A stretch of 22,343 nt of DNA from a virus. Position 1 is the first letter of the stretch, and every line of letters begins with the position of its first letter. Both the position numbers and the translations under genes were made by a program. The stretch is from positions 1 through 22,343 of IMG/VR virus record IMGVR_UViG_3300031594_000020; one strand, given 5' to 3'. The notes under the pieces are model-generated. The model made no database searches. It was not told the origin of the DNA and was given only the letters and a program-made list of their open reading frames with translations. Shown here piece by piece: positions 19,783-22,343 of this stretch.

Positions 19783-20061
19783 TCACCATTTTGATTTATT
19801 TGCCCAGAATGCTGCTGACATTTTACCCTTAGCAATGTTCTTACCATGCCTAGCTTTGAATGACTTACGCTTGGCTTTCATCTTATCACTCTCACCAGCC
19901 TTTGGCTTACCTGCTGTACTTGCACCTTGCTCACCATAACGAATCATCTTAATGGTAGATCCTTCTTTGGCGAGTACTACGTGTGACTTTGTAGCGTGTT
20001 TAGGTGTACGCTTAGGGCTGTTGTAACCAGAGAAGGTTTCACCCCTGTACTCTATGCTCAT
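19783..20061 (-). CDS. basic conserved protein (92 aa)
   Basis: It starts MSIEYRGETFSGYNSPKRTP and continues KHATKSHVVLAKEGSTIKMI, RYGEQGASTAGKPKAGESDK, KAKRKSFKARHGKNIAKGKM and SAAFWANKSKW. The RKSFxARHxKNIAKGKMSAAxWANKxKW end is strongly conserved in a family that I recall from marine phages and that also resembles DUF5872-type basic domains. It has no Cys. It is highly basic, like the two genes that follow. The start overlaps the previous stop (ATGA). A nucleic-acid-binding or virion role is likely but unproven. Confidence 0.75.
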   Translation of the reverse strand: MSIEYRGETFSGYNSPKRTPKHATKSHVVLAKEGSTIKMIRYGEQGASTAGKPKAGESDKMKAKRKSFKARHGKNIAKGKMSAAFWANKSKW

Positions 20062-20498
20062 ACAATCGCTGCCCTAGCTGCTGCTCTGGCTGTAGTCACA
20101 TCGGCTGGCACTGCTAAACCTGTCTCTGCGTGGCGTGTGATGTACCAATCGGTTGATGCAAGATAGGCTTGGTTAGTTGCGTTAGTCTCTGCTTGAGCAT
20201 TAGCTGAAATCTCTGCATCAGTGAATGGAACTGCTTCTTTGGTTATGCCTGTAGGCAAAGCACCTAAAACCTCTATAGTTACTTCTTCTCGCACATCGTA
20301 AGCACTTCCACGATTGTCTTCAACGTAGGCCCACTCTGAACCTGTTAGAACTACAGCGTAACCTTCTCTTGCACTCAGTGGTTCAGTAGTTGTAGCGTTA
20401 GCTGGTATTAAGAATTGACCAACATCTAAAGGGTCTGGTGAGGCTGTAGAAGTCCCAACGTATTCACCTGTTCCCCCTACATAGTTATAAATTTCCAT
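20058..20498 (-). CDS. tfa: tail fibre assembly chaperone-like protein (146 aa)
   Basis: ATG 20498 (MEIYNYVGGTGEYVG) is preferred over an upstream GTG at 20504, because AGAGG lies five bases before the ATG and would touch the GTG. The N-terminal half has short beta strands typical of Tfa proteins (TGEYVGTSTASPDP, EGYAVVLTGSEWAYVEDNRG). The C-terminus NQAYLASTDWYITRHAETG, then AVPADVTTARAAARAAI, is the common end of phage tail-fibre chaperones. It lies just downstream of the collar-domain fibre gene, as fibre chaperones usually do, and would help fold or trimerise it. Confidence 0.8.
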   Translation of the reverse strand: MEIYNYVGGTGEYVGTSTASPDPLDVGQFLIPANATTTEPLSAREGYAVVLTGSEWAYVEDNRGSAYDVREEVTIEVLGALPTGITKEAVPFTDAEISANAQAETNATNQAYLASTDWYITRHAETGLAVPADVTTARAAARAAIV

Positions 20499-20507
20499 GC
20501 TCACCTC

Positions 20508-21038
20508 TTAGTATTTGATGATTATCATTCGGTTAGTATTACGAGGACGAGACTCGTTTCCACCTGTACTGTTTGTTGTCTTAGTTTGACCAGCGTCATG
20601 GTGTCTATAAGTTTGGCTACTCGTTGCCGAATTAGCATAATTATTAAAATCTGCATAGGTGTGAGTGTGTGCTTTGTTTTCACTTAGCTGTTTAGAACCT
20701 ACAACGTCACCCGTAGTGCCATCACCTCTGTTTGTACGAGCAGCCCTGTCAGGGTCATTGGCTGAACCATGCGCCCAACCACGAATAAACTCACCTCTGG
20801 CATCAGGTAAGTTAAAGGTTGATGAACCATCACCTACACCAAAAGTAGTGCCAAGCACAGCGAATAGTGCTGAGTAGGTAGACCTTGATATAGCTGCTCC
20901 ATTCTCTTCAAGCCAGCCTGTGGGAACTGTAGCTGTCGCCCAAGTCATCTCAGAGCCAGCTACTGTAGAAGGTAATCCTGCTGCTGTTATTTCTGCTGCC
21001 AGCCCTGTGTAGTCTGATAACTCTCTTGCCTTGGTCAT
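20508..21038 (-). CDS. tail-collar domain fibre-tip protein (176 aa)
   Basis: It starts MTKARELSDYTGLAAEI at 21038, with GGAG upstream. Residues about 30-92 form a Phage Tail Collar domain: TVPTGWLEENGAAISRSTY, SALFAVLGTTFGVGDGSSTF, NLPDARGEFIRGW. After it come HTH at 124-126 and HH at 146-147, suited to metal binding in a trimeric tip. The end is SRPRNTNRMIIIKY. It is short for a whole fibre and probably forms the distal tip joined to another protein. Its chaperone gene follows directly. Confidence 0.88.
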   Translation of the reverse strand: MTKARELSDYTGLAAEITAAGLPSTVAGSEMTWATATVPTGWLEENGAAISRSTYSALFAVLGTTFGVGDGSSTFNLPDARGEFIRGWAHGSANDPDRAARTNRGDGTTGDVVGSKQLSENKAHTHTYADFNNYANSATSSQTYRHHDAGQTKTTNSTGGNESRPRNTNRMIIIKY

Positions 21039-21355
21039 ACGTCATTCTCCACCCAAGTTGTTGTATCTTCATTCCACTTGTATGCTTTGCCGTCAGTTGG
21101 ATAAGACACTGGAGCCTCCCATTGGCAAGTATCTTCTACTAATACCCAAGATGGGTAGGGCTTTGGTGCAATGAAAGCATCACGAACTTTGTCGTATGTA
21201 TGTCCTACTCCAGCATAGTTCTTTCTAAATGAACCACTGTAAGAAGTCTGTACCCATAAAAATGAATCACCCACTGCGCCTGAGTTAATAAAGTCTTGTT
21301 CAGCTACTATTACTTCTGTAACTACATTGTTATTTAATTTAGCGAAATGGCTCAT
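21035..21355 (-). CDS. conserved small virion-associated protein (106 aa)
   Basis: It begins MSHFAKLNNNVVTEVIVAEQ and contains QTSYSGSFRKNYAGVGHTYD, FIAPKPYPSWVL and EDTCQWEAPVSYPTDGKAYK, ending WNEDTTTWVENDV. This combination is very familiar from cyanophage and other marine phage genomes. There it sits among tail-fibre genes as a conserved unknown. No enzymatic residues are seen; the beta-rich, Trp/Tyr-rich composition fits a structural accessory. It overlaps neighbours by four bases on both sides. Confidence 0.75.
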   Translation of the reverse strand: MSHFAKLNNNVVTEVIVAEQDFINSGAVGDSFLWVQTSYSGSFRKNYAGVGHTYDKVRDAFIAPKPYPSWVLVEDTCQWEAPVSYPTDGKAYKWNEDTTTWVENDV

Positions 21356-22343
21356 GTTAAGTACCTCACGATTACGATTCCAGAACCACCAGCACCACTA
21401 CTAACATTTGTAGATGCACCGCCACCACCAATAGTTACTGTATTAGCACCTTGCAGGACTAATAGTCCTGTCCCAGTAAGCATACCTCCAGCACCACCGC
21501 CTCCATGACCAGCACCAGACCCATCATCACCAGCACCACCGCCACCGCCAGTATTAGCTGTTCCTGCTGTACCTGCTGCATTTACTCCACCAGCACCACC
21601 ACCTCCAGAACCACCAGCACCTGCTGCACCACTATACTGCCAACTACCACCACCGCCACCGCCAGCGTACATGACTGATGAACCAGAGTAAGAATTAGCT
21701 AAACCAGCACCGCCAGCACCATTTTGATTTGAGGAAGCATTACCACCTACAGCGCCAGCGCCACCACCGCCGCCACCTCTTAGATTTTGACCACCAAAAT
21801 TACCACCAGTACCACCAGCGTTACCTTGTCCAGAAGTACCAGCACCTCCAACTCTATCATCATTATTATTACCAGCAGCGGCACCGCCTCCAGAACCACC
21901 AGCACTTCCTGCTCCAGAATCCCAAGCAGCACCAGCACCACCACCAATAGCTGTTATTGAGGTAAATACAGAGTTACTTCCGTTTGAACCTCTTGCGTAT
22001 GCACCTGAGCCTCTACCAGCACCTGAGCCACCTCCAGCAACTACTAAGTAATCAACACTACCAGTAGCACTTGGGGTAAACGTACCAGATGATGTAAAGG
22101 TGTGTATCGTATATGCACCAGAAGTAGTAATCGTTCCACCTGTAGCACTGAATGGTGGATCACTCATAAATTTCCAAGCATTGCCATTATAAACTTTCAT
22201 AGCATTTACAGTAGAAGTAGTGTCAAACCATTGATCTCCAACAGCAGGACTTGAAGGTGCTGTTGTAGATTTAGTTAATTTTGCCTTAGCAGCCAACAGC
22301 GTATCAGCATCAGACTTAGTGTAATGATCTGCCACAGTAAACG
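21352..22343 (-). CDS. glycine-rich tail fibre / adhesin (C-terminal part, 5' end probably outside window)
   Basis: The frame is open to the right edge. The first possible start (GTG at 22335) has no visible ribosome binding site in the few bases left, so the gene probably continues beyond 22343. The visible N-terminal part has a fibre-like repeat (HYTKSDADTLLAAKAKL) and AVGDQWFDTTSTVNAMKVYN. Then comes the entry to a glycine-rich domain (YTIHTFTSSGTFTPSATG, VDYLVVAGGGSG). About 190 residues are very Gly-rich (GGGGGAGAVGGN, GGSGGGGAGGVN), closing with GAGGSGIVIVRYLT. Glycine-rich folds of this type form polyglycine sandwich adhesins in other phages. A host-recognition role is likely. Confidence 0.85.
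   Translation of the reverse strand, partial: FTVADHYTKSDADTLLAAKAKLTKSTTAPSSPAVGDQWFDTTSTVNAMKVYNGNAWKFMSDPPFSATGGTITTSGAYTIHTFTSSGTFTPSATGSVDYLVVAGGGSGAGRGSGAYARGSNGSNSVFTSITAIGGGAGAAWDSGAGSAGGSGGGAAAGNNNDDRVGGAGTSGQGNAGGTGGNFGGQNLRGGGGGGAGAVGGNASSNQNGAGGAGLANSYSGSSVMYAGGGGGGSWQYSGAAGAGGSGGGGAGGVNAAGTAGTANTGGGGGAGDDGSGAGHGGGGAGGMLTGTGLLVLQGANTVTIGGGGASTNVSSGAGGSGIVIVRYLT

Noticed and set aside
20502-20504. GTG start for the Tfa-like chaperone
   Set aside because: The AGAGG site touches this codon, while ATG 20498 has a five-base spacing.
21729-21950. A + strand frame rich in His, Gln and Tyr within the glycine-rich fibre
   Set aside because: It is the complement of repeated glycine codons (GGN to NCC), read in another frame; composition alone explains it.
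1-22343. tRNA genes, integrase, attachment sites, insertion sequences
   Set aside because: I saw no tRNA-like cloverleaf with TTCRA arm, no recombinase motif and no terminal inverted repeats flanking a transposase. A covariance search would be needed to exclude a tRNA fully.

Overview
The window is part of a tailed double-stranded DNA phage genome, most likely a short-tailed (podovirus-type) lytic phage. It encodes a T7-type primase-helicase, a T7-like family A DNA polymerase, a T7 gp6-like 5' exonuclease, a T7 gp11-like tail tubular protein followed by a candidate gp12-like nozzle protein, and large candidate DNA-ejection proteins. Base composition is moderately AT-rich. The many small hypothetical genes resemble families that I recall from marine podoviruses of Proteobacteria. 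The host cannot be read from the sequence. I see no integrase, repressor, phage RNA polymerase, terminase, portal or capsid gene; the packaging and head genes presumably lie beyond the right edge.

Layout. From 1 to about 9803 every supported gene is on the + strand and most overlap by a few bases (ATGA, TAATG and similar junctions). First come four small genes (2-981). A 117-base gap (982-1098) follows; it is the only sizeable noncoding stretch and is packed with short inverted repeats, with a plausible sigma70-like promoter at its left edge. Then come small genes including a CxxC...CxxC miniprotein and a basic HTH-like protein (1099-1991), a PP-loop ATP-pyrophosphatase related to PAPS reductases (1966-2703), a membrane miniprotein, and the replication block: primase-helicase, polymerase, putative SSB, 5' exonuclease, HNH endonuclease, metallophosphoesterase and a DUF3310 protein (3115-9616).

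The + operon ends at a hairpin terminator (9823-9842), where it meets a convergent late operon. From 9846 to the right edge every gene is on the - strand. Reading in transcription order (right to left): a glycine-rich tail fibre, a conserved small protein, a tail-collar fibre tip and a Tfa-like chaperone; three small Lys-rich basic proteins; two small unknowns; a tail-anchored membrane protein and a one-TM protein; an M15-type endolysin and a holin-like protein; tail tubular protein A; a candidate nozzle protein; a second fibre with HxH motifs; a conserved small protein; and three proteins that look like ejected internal virion proteins.

The most striking unexplained signals are these. An exact 15-base near-palindrome, GTTTCCAGTGGAAAC, occurs three times, all in the same orientation and all in the + half: in the regulatory gap, inside the primase-helicase linker, and just before the terminator. 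The noncoding gap has an unusual density of dyads. The T7-like polymerase appears to lack the thioredoxin-binding insertion. Function calls rest on recognised motifs and remembered family patterns; no database search was run.
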